Assembly: GCA_013298845.1 (NCBI GenBank)
Contig: JAAFJN010000047.1
Span: forward strand, 1-33,955
Direction of reading: 5' to 3'
DNA from: Chitinophagales bacterium
GTDB taxonomy: Bacteria > Bacteroidota > Bacteroidia > Chitinophagales > Saprospiraceae
DNA length: 33,955 bases
Under the pieces are notes generated by a model. That model was given only the letters and a program-made list of their open reading frames with translations, made no database searches and was not told the DNA's origin. Shown one piece after another: positions 9,176-17,168 of this stretch; position 1 is the first letter of the stretch, and the number at the start of each line of letters is the position of its first letter. Position numbers and translations under genes: made by a program.

Positions 9176-10887
9176 GCTTCAGGAATAGTTAGTGAGAAAG
9201 GAGGTTTGATTACACCCGGCGCAGATGGAACGGGGAGTGTAGTGGCTTCAGAAACGGTCTGCGGTTGCTCTTCTCCACCCAAGCGTTTGTAGAAGTGGGC
9301 TACCTGATAATTGTCAAAGTCCTGCTCTTCCTGCTTTGTCATGTAATACTGGTCAGGCATATCGAGCAGGAAACTTGGAGATTTGAATTTGACCAAACCT
9401 TTGTGCCGCACCTTCAGCAAAAACTCATACTGCCCTAACGATGCTTCATTTTTGAGTTTGACGATCTCTTTGATGCTTTCGATATTGTCGTCTCCTCCAC
9501 CTGCAATTTTTACGGCTGTATTTTCTAATACCGCTTTTAACTGTGTGCCAAACTGCTCAGGATACTGGTTGGCCAGAACAAGGTGCAGTCCGAAACCTCG
9601 AAGTTGAGCCAGGATATATTCCATGCTCCCGGTGGCAAAGTTTTGCGCTTCGTCAATAATACAAACCGTGTGCGTCCCGCCGTTCTTTTTCCGCTTCCTG
9701 ACAATGCTTTTGATGCTCGCTACAATGAATTTGCCAAAGGCAATTTGACTCATCTCTCCCAATTTTGCAAGATTGAAAATGACGACTTTGCCACTATTCA
9801 TTGCGGCTTCCAGATCAAAAGTGCTTTGACCTCCTAACAGATTACTGAGGGCTGGAGAATTAAGCACCCTGCTCGTCCGATTGAACAAGGCTTCGCGGGT
9901 CTTATTTCCCGGCTTCAGGTAGTAGTCGTCAAAAATAGCATCAAAGCGTTTGGCCTCTCTGAAAAGGGTTTCGTCGCCTCCCAATAAGTCCAACAAGTCA
10001 TTGAATGTTGAACCTGTTCTTTGCAGCAAGAAGTAGATGGCTTTTTCCAACATGTTGACCATGTTTTCAGAAAGCTCCCCTCCATCTTTATCCAGCACTT
10101 CTTCCATTGCCTTGATAATCTGTTCCGCTGTGAAGTTGACGTTCATCATTGACCTGTCAGAAATAGCAAAGGGGTTAAAGGTCGGCGCATACCCTTCTCT
10201 TAGAAATGGATCAATATAAATGACTCGCTCAGAATTGATGTTCAGGCAAAAACGCTTGGCGTTTTCGGCTAAACTTCCATGCGGATCAATCACCACCAAA
10301 CTCAGCCCTTCATATTGGCTTTGCAAGCTATGTAGAAGCGTTTCAAGCAGCACAGACTTGCCCTCCCCTGTTGGCGCAACACAATACAAGTGCATAAACA
10401 GTTTACTCAGTGGCATTGAAGCCGTTGGTTTTATTACTTCCTGGATAAAGTAATTCACGGCTTGGGCGTAGCCCTGATCCTTCAATATCCTATGGTAGTC
10501 CTCGTCTGAAAGCTCATAATGCAAGGTAAAGTCCAGCCTTTGCTTTTCGGTATTAATACCACCCTTCTGCCTATTTACCTGGTTGAAAACAGGATAGTAG
10601 GGAAACTCTTCCGGTACGATATGCGAATTAAATAAGGCCACATATTCATCGTATGAGAATCCCCGAACAGATAAAAGGTTATGAGTAATATCCGTTGAAC
10701 GCCCATTTACATCTAAATCCAGTTGAATGATTTTATCGAGCCGCTGACTCCATATAGCCATGAACTTTTTGAGCAAATTAGGCTCAATATCAACGAGTTT
10801 CCCAATAGGAATATCATCCCCATCCTTCTCCAAAGAGAAAAGGGCTTCCACCTCTTCCGGTCGGATAATTTTACTAAAGAACTGCAT
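9172..10887 (-). CDS. VirD4/HerA-like conjugative ATPase (type IV secretion DNA-binding domain)
   Basis: A 571-residue P-loop ATPase. Walker A is APTGEGKS near residue 172 and Walker B is CIIDEAQNF near 409; between them are VVIDPHGSLAE and FNPF, which are common in TraD/TraG/VirD4-type and DUF87 ATPases. No obvious N-terminal membrane helix is present, so it is probably cytosolic and could rely on the coiled-coil membrane protein encoded just upstream (gap 11 bp) for membrane attachment. Likely role: motor or coupling protein delivering the element's DNA. The frame ends TGA immediately followed by TAA (9174-9169), a tandem stop whose first codon is also part of the next gene's ATG. The ATPase family is firm; the conjugation role is inferred from neighbours. 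Confidence 0.85.
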   Translation of the reverse strand: MQFFSKIIRPEEVEALFSLEKDGDDIPIGKLVDIEPNLLKKFMAIWSQRLDKIIQLDLDVNGRSTDITHNLLSVRGFSYDEYVALFNSHIVPEEFPYYPVFNQVNRQKGGINTEKQRLDFTLHYELSDEDYHRILKDQGYAQAVNYFIQEVIKPTASMPLSKLFMHLYCVAPTGEGKSVLLETLLHSLQSQYEGLSLVVIDPHGSLAENAKRFCLNINSERVIYIDPFLREGYAPTFNPFAISDRSMMNVNFTAEQIIKAMEEVLDKDGGELSENMVNMLEKAIYFLLQRTGSTFNDLLDLLGGDETLFREAKRFDAIFDDYYLKPGNKTREALFNRTSRVLNSPALSNLLGGQSTFDLEAAMNSGKVVIFNLAKLGEMSQIAFGKFIVASIKSIVRKRKKNGGTHTVCIIDEAQNFATGSMEYILAQLRGFGLHLVLANQYPEQFGTQLKAVLENTAVKIAGGGDDNIESIKEIVKLKNEASLGQYEFLLKVRHKGLVKFKSPSFLLDMPDQYYMTKQEEQDFDNYQVAHFYKRLGGEEQPQTVSEATTLPVPSAPGVIKPPFSLTIPEA

Positions 10888-10898
10888 GACTGGATTAT

Positions 10899-12359
10899 TT
10901 ATCGGGTTTGACGACGAATAACCGCCGCCTCTTGCTGAAGCAGGTTATTACGGTTTGAAGAATAAGTAAGATTTTCACGACTCATGTGCAATTGGTGTTT
11001 CAACTCCATTGTCTCCTGTCCGCGTGAAATTTTCTCCTGGATTCGCTCCTCAATCCGGCGTTGTTCGGCGATCAAGATATTCATTTTGCCCTGCTCTAAT
11101 TGAACGCGTTGGTCGTACTCGTTTCTTAGTGCCGTTACGCCCATACGTTCGTAGGCAATATCTTTCAGCGCGTAGTACTGATCCGTACTGATCTGTTCCA
11201 GTTTGAGTGTTGAACTACCGACTTCATTGGCAAACTCTTGCTTGTAAAGCGACATTTGTTGCAAGCCCATACCCACATCTTTGGAGACGGCTTGAATGGC
11301 CAACTGCTGCTTTTCGTAAGAAAGACTTGCCTTTGACAGCAACTCCTCTGCTCGAATCTGTCCCCTGTCAAACTCGTTTCGCAAGCGAATCATTTCAGTG
11401 CCGAACAGTTGTACGGTATTATGGAGTGAACCAACCCGCTCAACAATGCGAACCTGTTGCTGATCGAGCCTTAGAACCTCCTGGCCAAATTGAAGCCGAA
11501 CATCGGCGAACTGATTGGAAACATCCGCTTTAAATTTGTAGAGGTCTTCTTTTACCGAGGCGATCTCTTTGAAAAAGGCGATTTCCAACTGGTTGAACTT
11601 CTCTCCCATGTACACGGTCAAAGTCATTACCTTGTTATCTACATCCATGATTGCTTTTTGAAGTACAAGAAATCCGGCATTCATTTCCTGACGTACTTTC
11701 CCCACCTCCAGTTGTGTCTCAAATTTGACCTCCTGGATTTTTACATCTTGCTTGAAAAGTTGTTCAGCAGTTGCATGTTTGAGTTCACGAATTTCAAGTT
11801 CCTCCTGTTTTTTCCTCAGCCCTTCAAAATAGCGTTGGCGTTCAAATTCATCAGAACGGGAATACCTTTCATTGATTGAGACGTTATTAGTTGCGCCGAA
11901 AATATCAGTAAGAACAGCGGCTTTGCTCTCCTTCTCTGCCTGGATAACAGCATTTTGGACGGCTACCTGATTTTCAGTGCGCTGCCTCTCGGTTTCGCTC
12001 TTCATATCCAGCACCAGTGATTTGAGTTCACTGATTTGAGTATGAACCTCATTGGTAACAGGCTGCTCCTGCACGGGCATTACTACTGAATTTTCTTGCG
12101 GCTGTTCTGTTTTAGCCTGGATGGTTGAAGGTTGTGAAGATTTTGAAACACGATCTACCACCTTATCAAAAAGGTTGTTGATAAATCGGGTGCGCTTATT
12201 CAGCATGTAGAGGGCGTATATGATTGCCGCCACAAGGCCAATGACTAAAAGTAGTTTCAATACTGCAATAATCGTTTTGTAGAAGTAGCAGATGGCTACT
12301 AATGCAAGAATGCCGAGTCCGGCTTTGTCGTCGTTGTTATTATTGTTGTTATTGCTCAT
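10899..12359 (-). CDS. Membrane-anchored coiled-coil protein of the mobilization operon
   Basis: I do not recognise a named family. The 486-residue protein starts MSNNNNNNNDDKAG (an asparagine run from an AAY triplet repeat at about 12327-12353). It has two closely spaced hydrophobic segments (LGILALVAICYFY and IIAVLKLLLVIGLVAAIIYALYML), then about 430 residues rich in E, K, Q and R with heptad-like spacing (EFERQRYFEGLRKKQEELEI, QRRIEERIQEKISRGQETME), so a long coiled coil. It sits 3 bp downstream of the zinc-ribbon membrane protein gene and 11 bp upstream of the ATPase gene, so it is part of the same operon. A scaffold or membrane anchor for the ATPase is a reasonable inference, not shown. 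Confidence 0.75.
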   Translation of the reverse strand: MSNNNNNNNDDKAGLGILALVAICYFYKTIIAVLKLLLVIGLVAAIIYALYMLNKRTRFINNLFDKVVDRVSKSSQPSTIQAKTEQPQENSVVMPVQEQPVTNEVHTQISELKSLVLDMKSETERQRTENQVAVQNAVIQAEKESKAAVLTDIFGATNNVSINERYSRSDEFERQRYFEGLRKKQEELEIRELKHATAEQLFKQDVKIQEVKFETQLEVGKVRQEMNAGFLVLQKAIMDVDNKVMTLTVYMGEKFNQLEIAFFKEIASVKEDLYKFKADVSNQFADVRLQFGQEVLRLDQQQVRIVERVGSLHNTVQLFGTEMIRLRNEFDRGQIRAEELLSKASLSYEKQQLAIQAVSKDVGMGLQQMSLYKQEFANEVGSSTLKLEQISTDQYYALKDIAYERMGVTALRNEYDQRVQLEQGKMNILIAEQRRIEERIQEKISRGQETMELKHQLHMSRENLTYSSNRNNLLQQEAAVIRRQTR

Positions 12360-12362
12360 CGT

Positions 12363-13010
12363 TTAAGGATTTAAGTTTATTAATTTGATGTATTCAGGTG
12401 GTATAACAGCGATATAGTTTTGGGCAATGCCCAAGTAAAAACCAAATACCCCCTTAGAATCTGATACAGAGTATGCATCGAACATAGGGCAACTATACAA
12501 CACCTCGATTTGAGCATTCTGGTAGATGTAGGTACTTACATGTTGACTAAAACCTTCTCTTGTAGGCTTGTTAGCAGGGAGTTTAAATATTCCCCAAACC
12601 AGAAGTGCGGAAATAATTGGGAAGATGATCCAATTCCGAATGGCTTTAAGCCGACAAACTTCTACCCGCTCTAACAAATAAGGTACATTCAATTCTAAAT
12701 ACCTTATAAGTGCGTTGGGTGTTAAGAAAAGAATGACTTTCCCAAAGTAACTGTAAAATATCGCAGCCCCAATAACGAAAGAGGCAACAAACACTAAATA
12801 TCCCGATACAATAGCGGCATTCGCCAAAAAGGAAAAAACGGTTAATGGTGCGATCACTGATAATACGAGCGCAGAATGTCGAACAATGAACAGTCCAATA
12901 TACCTGGAGATCAGGAATGTCTCACTCTTTTGATCGTGGTTACAATGGTTGCAGTGGTATGCGTTTTCGCGCATGGTCTCACCGCAAAACTGGCAGTTTT
13001 TACTACTCAT
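12363..13010 (-). CDS. Zinc-ribbon multi-pass membrane protein
   Basis: First gene of the mobilization operon. I prefer ATG 13010 (MSSKNCQFCGETMRENAYHC), because the alternative start at 13049 only adds MCINRPQVNTLQK, which falls in a GC-rich inverted-repeat leader. The N-terminus has two Cys pairs (CQFCGE and CNHCNHD), a small zinc ribbon, followed by about three hydrophobic segments (residues roughly 35-60, 65-95 and 130-145) and a soluble C-terminal part. Function unknown. The zinc ribbon plus membrane helices suggest a membrane adaptor. Confidence 0.7.
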   Translation of the reverse strand: MSSKNCQFCGETMRENAYHCNHCNHDQKSETFLISRYIGLFIVRHSALVLSVIAPLTVFSFLANAAIVSGYLVFVASFVIGAAIFYSYFGKVILFLTPNALIRYLELNVPYLLERVEVCRLKAIRNWIIFPIISALLVWGIFKLPANKPTREGFSQHVSTYIYQNAQIEVLYSCPMFDAYSVSDSKGVFGFYLGIAQNYIAVIPPEYIKLINLNP

Positions 13011-13083
13011 TTTTTGTAATGTATTTACCTGGGGGCGGTTGATGCACACCGCTCCAACTCACCCCCAGAAGGTGAATGAAAGT

Positions 13084-13105
13084 AAATTTTCTGGCCAGAA
13101 AATTT
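13084..13105. promoter_or_regulatory. 22-bp perfect palindrome upstream of the mobilization operon
   Basis: AAATTTTCTGG is directly followed by its exact reverse complement CCAGAAAATTT, centred between 13094 and 13095, about 74 bp upstream of ATG 13010. A perfect 11-bp dyad without a loop suits a dimeric repressor operator better than an RNA hairpin. Confidence 0.6.
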
Positions 13106-13231
13106 GATGGAAATGGCGTATTCTGAGTACTTAAATATGACTCAAACGCACCAATCACGAGACAATATTAGTATACTTCTTTTTTCATTTGCAAATCATA
13201 ATTTGCCATAAAAATCGTAAAAGAAGGCCAA

Positions 13232-13265
13232 AAGTGGTATTTTGAAGGTTTGAAGTGGTGTTTTG
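13232..13265. repeat. Two 13-bp direct repeats with 21-bp period
   Basis: AAGTGGTATTTTG (13232-13244) and AAGTGGTGTTTTG (13253-13265) differ at one base and start 21 bp apart, two helical turns. They lie in the roughly 320-bp noncoding stretch 13011-13334 between the TPR/LytTR gene and the mobilization operon, together with the 22-bp palindrome. They could be operator or oriT-associated sites. I see no gene in this stretch. Confidence 0.5.
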
Positions 13266-13334
13266 GTTGAAGGAAGTTAGGAACTGCTTTTTTTCAAGTA
13301 GCGAAATTTAGAAGAATTTTACATCGTTGAATCC

Positions 13335-15293
13335 TTAGTTCTTTGAGGCTGGCTTTACAAGTCGTGAAAAAGAACGTTTAAGCATCACAAAATCAAGTTT
13401 CATATCTTTTTTAAACTCTCTGAGTACTAAAGAAAGCGTATTAGAATTGGAAGTACACTCCCTGATTGTCTCAAGGTATTTTTCTTTGTCCTCCCTTGAC
13501 ATAAAAACTATATCGCCGTTTTTCATCTTAACAGTATCTGTGTTTTGAATATATCTATCAACCTCATACATGTTGATAATATACGAGTTTTGAACCCTTA
13601 AAAAGATACTTGTGGGAAGAGGGTCTCTATCAAAAGGTTGATTTAGATCAAATAGCCCCGCCAGTGACCCATATTCAATTGGTTTCTCTATGTCATTTTT
13701 TAAAATAAATGTATAAAAATTTTTGTTTTTTTCTTTTGTGATATAAATAATGTCTTTTATGTTCAATATTTTTCCATTAGTCAAATGAAACTTCTTCTCA
13801 AATTTATTCTTTGCAATTTGACCTAAATAAACCCCGTATATAATATATATAATTATTGATAATATGATAAAAATTGCAATTATCTCGCTCAGAATTGAAT
13901 CATTGGGTTTATTTTTTTCGTTGTCTAATCCTTTAATATCTTTACCAATTCGGTTAATCATGCTTCTTAGAGTATCAATATTATCTTTGGTCAAAAAATA
14001 ATTTAGATATTCCTTAGTATCTTCTATTTCATAAAAAGCATTTAATAAGTTTTCTCTTGATACATTATAGTTTTTAACATCATTGAGGACAGAATAGTAA
14101 TCACACAATAATTCATACAGATATTTTTTATCGGCATCAATATCATCTTCTTCATAAATATTAGTTGGTTCATGAGTGGTTAGCATACACTCTGCATCTT
14201 TCAAGATATTTAACCCTTCATTGTACCTTTTCTCAGCAAAACAATTCTGGGCATAATACAATTGAATATTGGCACGTTGGTGCAAAGTAGAAATTGAGGT
14301 ATCTATTAATGAAAGAACGTAGTTTGATGAGTCAATCTTGTCAGCAATTTTATATGCGATTGCACACCCAACAGCAGGTTGAAATATATTTATGTATGGT
14401 TTTTTGATTGCCAAATAATAATTTATTGATTTATTAAAAAGCGCTATCGAGTGATTTAAAAAAGTATCTCTTTTAGGCTTTGATTCAATATCATCTAAAT
14501 GTTTCCTAAGAAGGAACCCGAAATTTCTGCAAATTCTTGCATAACCAATCGAATCATTTTCATTGGAGCAGGAAATGTTTGGAAATTCTTCCATTTCAAT
14601 ATTTTTTAGTGAAAATCCTTCCTCTGAATCCTTTACATACAAGTCTTGATAGATTAGAATTTCAGATAGGAAGAGATAAAGGCTAATTGAGTCCAGTTCT
14701 TCCAAATTTATCCTATCTTTGTTTAGTTTCAGGTATTCATCGCCAACAAAATTCATAGAAAGGTAAAACCAGTCAGATTTATTATTGTTTAACTCAACTT
14801 GTTTTGACAAAATATAATAATAATCATTGGCTGAAACTACCTGATTGGGATTATTCAGAAAATCTGAATATAAAGAGTTGCATTGGTCAAAATCATATAT
14901 CTGCTTTAGAATCTCTCCCAGAAAAATACAAGATTCCTTTCGAGTATTACTGAATTTTGACTTCATAGAGTATCGTAAATTCTCTTTGAGTGATTCTATT
15001 GAATCAATTCCATATCTTTCGTAATTGTTTAATGCAGTCCAGTAAGCAGCTAAATATCCAATTTCATCGTCTGGATAATCAAGCAAGCATTTTTGGAGAT
15101 GTAATTCTGCTTTATCATATTGCCTTGATTTATAGAATAATATTCCATCTTGTAAGTCTTTACTGGTAGAAATGACAGTAGTTGGTTTTGAATTTAGATT
15201 ATTTCTTGATAGAGAAAAGTAATATACGATGCCAGCAACAACAAATGCTATGGCTGTGAAAATTAGGCCGATGATTAATCTTTTTTTTGTCAT
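13335..15293 (-). CDS. TPR-repeat membrane protein with C-terminal LytTR-like DNA-binding domain
   Basis: About 652 residues from ATG 15293 (MTKKRLIIGLIFTAIAFVVA). Upstream in-frame starts are unlikely because the one at 15371 lies inside a terminator hairpin. Order: N-terminal membrane helix; TPR-like helical repeats (DGILFYKSRQYDKAELHLQK and similar) over about residues 45-430; second membrane helix (LSEIIAIFIILSIIIYIIYG, near 490); C-terminal LytTR-like domain (GSLAGLFDL, FLRVQNSYIINMYEVDRY, MKNGDIVFMSREDKEKYL). Bacteroidota use this architecture as membrane-linked regulators. It is AT-rich like the right half of the window. Targets unknown; the adjacent mobilization operon and its palindrome are candidates. 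Confidence 0.75.
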   Translation of the reverse strand: MTKKRLIIGLIFTAIAFVVAGIVYYFSLSRNNLNSKPTTVISTSKDLQDGILFYKSRQYDKAELHLQKCLLDYPDDEIGYLAAYWTALNNYERYGIDSIESLKENLRYSMKSKFSNTRKESCIFLGEILKQIYDFDQCNSLYSDFLNNPNQVVSANDYYYILSKQVELNNNKSDWFYLSMNFVGDEYLKLNKDRINLEELDSISLYLFLSEILIYQDLYVKDSEEGFSLKNIEMEEFPNISCSNENDSIGYARICRNFGFLLRKHLDDIESKPKRDTFLNHSIALFNKSINYYLAIKKPYINIFQPAVGCAIAYKIADKIDSSNYVLSLIDTSISTLHQRANIQLYYAQNCFAEKRYNEGLNILKDAECMLTTHEPTNIYEEDDIDADKKYLYELLCDYYSVLNDVKNYNVSRENLLNAFYEIEDTKEYLNYFLTKDNIDTLRSMINRIGKDIKGLDNEKNKPNDSILSEIIAIFIILSIIIYIIYGVYLGQIAKNKFEKKFHLTNGKILNIKDIIYITKEKNKNFYTFILKNDIEKPIEYGSLAGLFDLNQPFDRDPLPTSIFLRVQNSYIINMYEVDRYIQNTDTVKMKNGDIVFMSREDKEKYLETIRECTSNSNTLSLVLREFKKDMKLDFVMLKRSFSRLVKPASKN

Positions 15294-15344
15294 TTTATAT
15301 AATTGAAACCCACCAAGTAGGTTTATATTTTCATAAATTTTCAT

Positions 15345-15369
15345 AAAAAAGGCTACTGTTGCAGTAGCC
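15345..15369 (-). terminator. Terminator of the small membrane protein gene
   Basis: GGCTACTG (15351-15358) pairs with CAGTAGCC (15362-15369) around a 3-nt loop, followed on the minus strand by T6 (15350-15345). It lies 17 bp past the stop of the small membrane protein gene. Confidence 0.85.
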
Positions 15370-15386
15370 AAAATAAATAAAAAGTA

Positions 15387-15629
15387 CTAAGGCAATATGC
15401 CTAAATCCTCCAATATCAAGTAAATGCAAAGAATCAAAAATAATATCTTGATCCACTTTACTGCATTCGTTCCCTGATTTGACCTGTTTGGTATAACATG
15501 CGCTGCTATCATATCACTTGGAATATGAGAGCTGTAATGTTTTGTCCAAAAAAAGGACAGTTTAATGGTTGATAAGTTCCAAAAAATTGGAATTAAGAGG
15601 ACGTACTTTAGAAGGAACAAGTAGTTCAT
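15387..15629 (-). CDS. Small two-helix membrane protein, unknown function
   Basis: An 80-residue protein from ATG 15629 (MNYLFLLKYVLLIPIFWNLS); a TTG at 15662 would add 11 residues. There are two hydrophobic segments, at the N-terminus and the C-terminus (WIKILFLILCIYLILEDLG), with a polar middle. It is on the same strand as the DUF2958 gene upstream and has its own terminator. No family recognised. Confidence 0.5.
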   Translation of the reverse strand: MNYLFLLKYVLLIPIFWNLSTIKLSFFWTKHYSSHIPSDMIAAHVIPNRSNQGTNAVKWIKILFLILCIYLILEDLGILP

Positions 15630-15721
15630 ACCTATAACTGCATTTTTGTTTAATAAACGCAATCAAAGTATATTGTCTTTACTACAAATGTCAAGTCTTT
15701 TCGATTCTCAGAAAAGGCGAG

Positions 15722-16018
15722 CTAAAAGCTCACCAATTCTGAAAATCTGCATGGACGGAAGAACCTGTCTCTTTCGATTCCAAGTCACAACCTATCTCTG
15801 AAACTTTCTAATTCATGCAAACTAAAGCTTCATCGCTCGTTTTCGATGCCAACGACATAGCCGAAGAAAATCTGCTCTTCCTCATCGTATTCAGTCGGAT
15901 ACCGTGTTCGGACAGAAGACGCGTGAAAAAATTTGCAGATAATCTTAGGGTCTGACTCTTGCATATGATTTCAAACTTTGCGAAAGTCGGCTAAAATTTC
16001 CTTTGTAAGAAGTTTCAT
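15722..16018 (-). CDS. DUF2958-family protein containing three in-frame TGA codons
   Basis: ATG 16018 opens a 98-codon frame ending at TAG (15722-15724), interrupted only by TGA at codons 16, 63 and 78 (minus positions 15973-15971, 15832-15830, 15787-15785). The product begins MKLLTKEILADFRKV and contains KFFHASSVRTRYPTEYDEEE, FFGYVVGIENER, SFSLHELESFRDRL and LGIERDRFF, which I recognise as DUF2958. That family normally reads E-x-GYFSL-x-EL and FGLGIERD, so the second and third TGA fall where Gly is expected. Three gaps filled by single TGAs, with the frame and C-terminal family motif (ERD) kept, argue against simple decay. DUF2958 proteins are common on plasmids and conjugative elements; their function is unknown. 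Not detectable as one gene with the standard code. Confidence 0.75.
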
Positions 16019-16037
16019 GGTAGTATTGAAAAGAACT

Positions 16038-16072
16038 AAAAAATGCGGACTTCCAACCGCAATACAAAGATA
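16038..16072 (-). promoter_or_regulatory. Promoter and leader hairpin (possible attenuator) of the DUF2958 gene
   Basis: On the minus strand TATCTTTG (16072-16065) is a -7 box. It is followed at once by TGCGG-TTGGAAGT-CCGCA and T6 (16060-16038), a small terminator-like hairpin only about 20 bp before the ATG at 16018. The remaining 16073-16286 shows no gene that I can support. Confidence 0.5.
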
Positions 16073-16286
16073 CGGAAAGAATAAAATACTCTTGAAATTG
16101 TAAGATGAAAAAGTAGGCTTAGGAAGCTTTATTTCATTACTCTGCTAATGAGGAAAAACTATGTTCTCCTGTCAATGACGGATATGATAGTATATCCGCA
16201 GGAAATGATTGGAAAGTTAAAAGGACACATTTGGAGAGTCATTCCAGTAATGGAAAAGGAGGAGAGAGACTCCCCTCCATCTAAGG

Positions 16287-16610
16287 TTAGGTAATCTCTC
16301 TCTCTTCAAGAGTGTCCCGGATTGCACGTTGGTTGTAAAGCAATTTCAACCTGTAAGCTTCTTCCAGACTGGCTGTTGAGGTGCCAATGTCAACAAAGTC
16401 TTTCTCCTGTTTGTGATCGAATCGTCATCAAATAGTGAGATTGTCATACTGTTGTGCATAGGCTTTCGCTTGTTCCGCCAGGAACTCCGTAGTTGGCTCT
16501 ACATTGTCGGTAAAGGCTACTACATACCTCCTGATGAAATCTCACTGAAGTAACTCAGTGAAACCAGAAAGGTCTGCTCAATTCAAAATGCGAACAATCT
16601 TTTCCTCCAT
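16287..16610 (-). CDS. 107-codon element protein with four in-frame TGA codons (one TGA-TGA pair)
   Basis: ATG 16610 begins MEEKIVRILN and the frame runs to TAA at 16287-16289. It is interrupted only by TGA at codons 11, 23, 61 and 62 (16580, 16544, 16430 and 16427 downward). Between the stops the sequence is protein-like: DFIRRYVVAFTDNVEPTTEF, then after the TGA-TGA pair RFDHKQEKDFVDIGTSTASL and EEAYRLKLLYNQRAIRDTLE. This resembles small proteins of Bacteroidota conjugative elements with a core of the type GGW-x-D-x-x-x-x-x-x-x-VD and a later NQxAIxD, where the tandem TGA would be Gly-Gly. That likeness is from memory and weaker than for DUF2958. It probably forms a transcription unit upstream of the DUF2958 gene. 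Function unknown. Confidence 0.6.
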
Positions 16611-16663
16611 TGTACTAAGAAAAAAGTAAAAAGTGCTTTCTAAATAGCACGGAGCAAAATTAC

Positions 16664-16701
16664 AAAAAAAGCAGAAAACTAACGGGTTTCCTGCTTTTTT
16701 T
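16664..16701. terminator. Bidirectional terminator-like hairpin
   Basis: AAAAAAAGCAG (16664-16674) pairs with CTGCTTTTTTT (16691-16701); the inner AAA/TTT continues the stem, with T7 on either strand. It lies between the 107-codon gene and the TTTTAAAAG array. Confidence 0.6.
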
Positions 16702-16768
16702 AAACCTTTTAAAAGCCTTTTTACAACTTTACAAATCGTTTTACAACTTTACAAGCACCTTTTTAAAC
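16700..16768. repeat. Cluster of TTTTAAAAG / TTTTACAACTTTACAA boxes
   Basis: The segment holds TTTTTTTAAACC, CTTTTAAAAGCC, two copies of TTTTACAACTTTACAA (second at about 16739), and CTTTTTAAAC, each about 10-12 bp apart. Like boxes recur at 18675-18800, 24219-24257 and 24798-24835, always in front of element genes. It lies upstream of the 107-codon gene (minus) and, before the IS insertion, faced the 18280 gene (plus). Confidence 0.5.
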
Positions 16769-16865
16769 TGGCTATTTATAGTTGCTTTCAACTTTAAAGA
16801 ATTTCCATACTGCCATAAAACAGCTATACTGAGATGGTCTAATTAATCCGCACAAACAACTCTTT

Positions 16866-16873
16866 TACTTTTG
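16866..16873 (+). promoter_or_regulatory. -7 box (TACTTTTG) of the IS3 transposase
   Basis: TACTTTTG fits TAnnTTTG and ends 7 bp before the orfA ATG at 16881. It lies just inside the left inverted repeat, as in many IS promoters. Confidence 0.6.
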
Positions 16874-16880
16874 TGCAAAT

Positions 16881-17168
16881 ATGGAAAAGAAACAATCGGT
16901 CAAAAAACGACGTAAGTACGATGCAGGCTTCAAGTCTGAGGCTTTAAAAATGGTCAGTTCTGGGCGGAGCGTGAGCGAGGTTGCGCGAACGCTTGGGATT
17001 GGGGAAAACCTGCTATACAATTGGCGTGCAGAAACTGCCTCGATGCAAACGCCTGATAACCAATTGATTATCAACGAAAATGAGCAACTCCGCAAACAAC
17101 TTCGTCAAGCGGAAACGGAACGGGACATTTTAAAAAAAGTTATCTCCATTTTAAGCCCCAAAACGTAG
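16881..17168 (+). CDS. IS3-family transposase OrfA (HTH)
   Basis: A 95-residue protein with an N-terminal helix-turn-helix (RKYDAGFKSEALKMVSSGRS, then VSEVARTLGIGENLLYNWR) and a C-terminal leucine-zipper-like helix (ENEQLRKQLRQAETERDILK). It binds the IS ends. It overlaps orfB by 1 nt (TAG/GTG at 17166-17170). Confidence 0.92.
   Translation: MEKKQSVKKRRKYDAGFKSEALKMVSSGRSVSEVARTLGIGENLLYNWRAETASMQTPDNQLIINENEQLRKQLRQAETERDILKKVISILSPKT
17132..17139 (+). other. A7G slippage site for -1 frameshift (OrfAB)
   Basis: AAAAAAAG lies near the end of orfA. A -1 slip on AAA-AAA leads into the orfB frame, which is open from before this point (reading SYLHFKPQNVVAIYG), so a fused OrfAB transposase would be made as in other IS3 elements. 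Confidence 0.75.
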
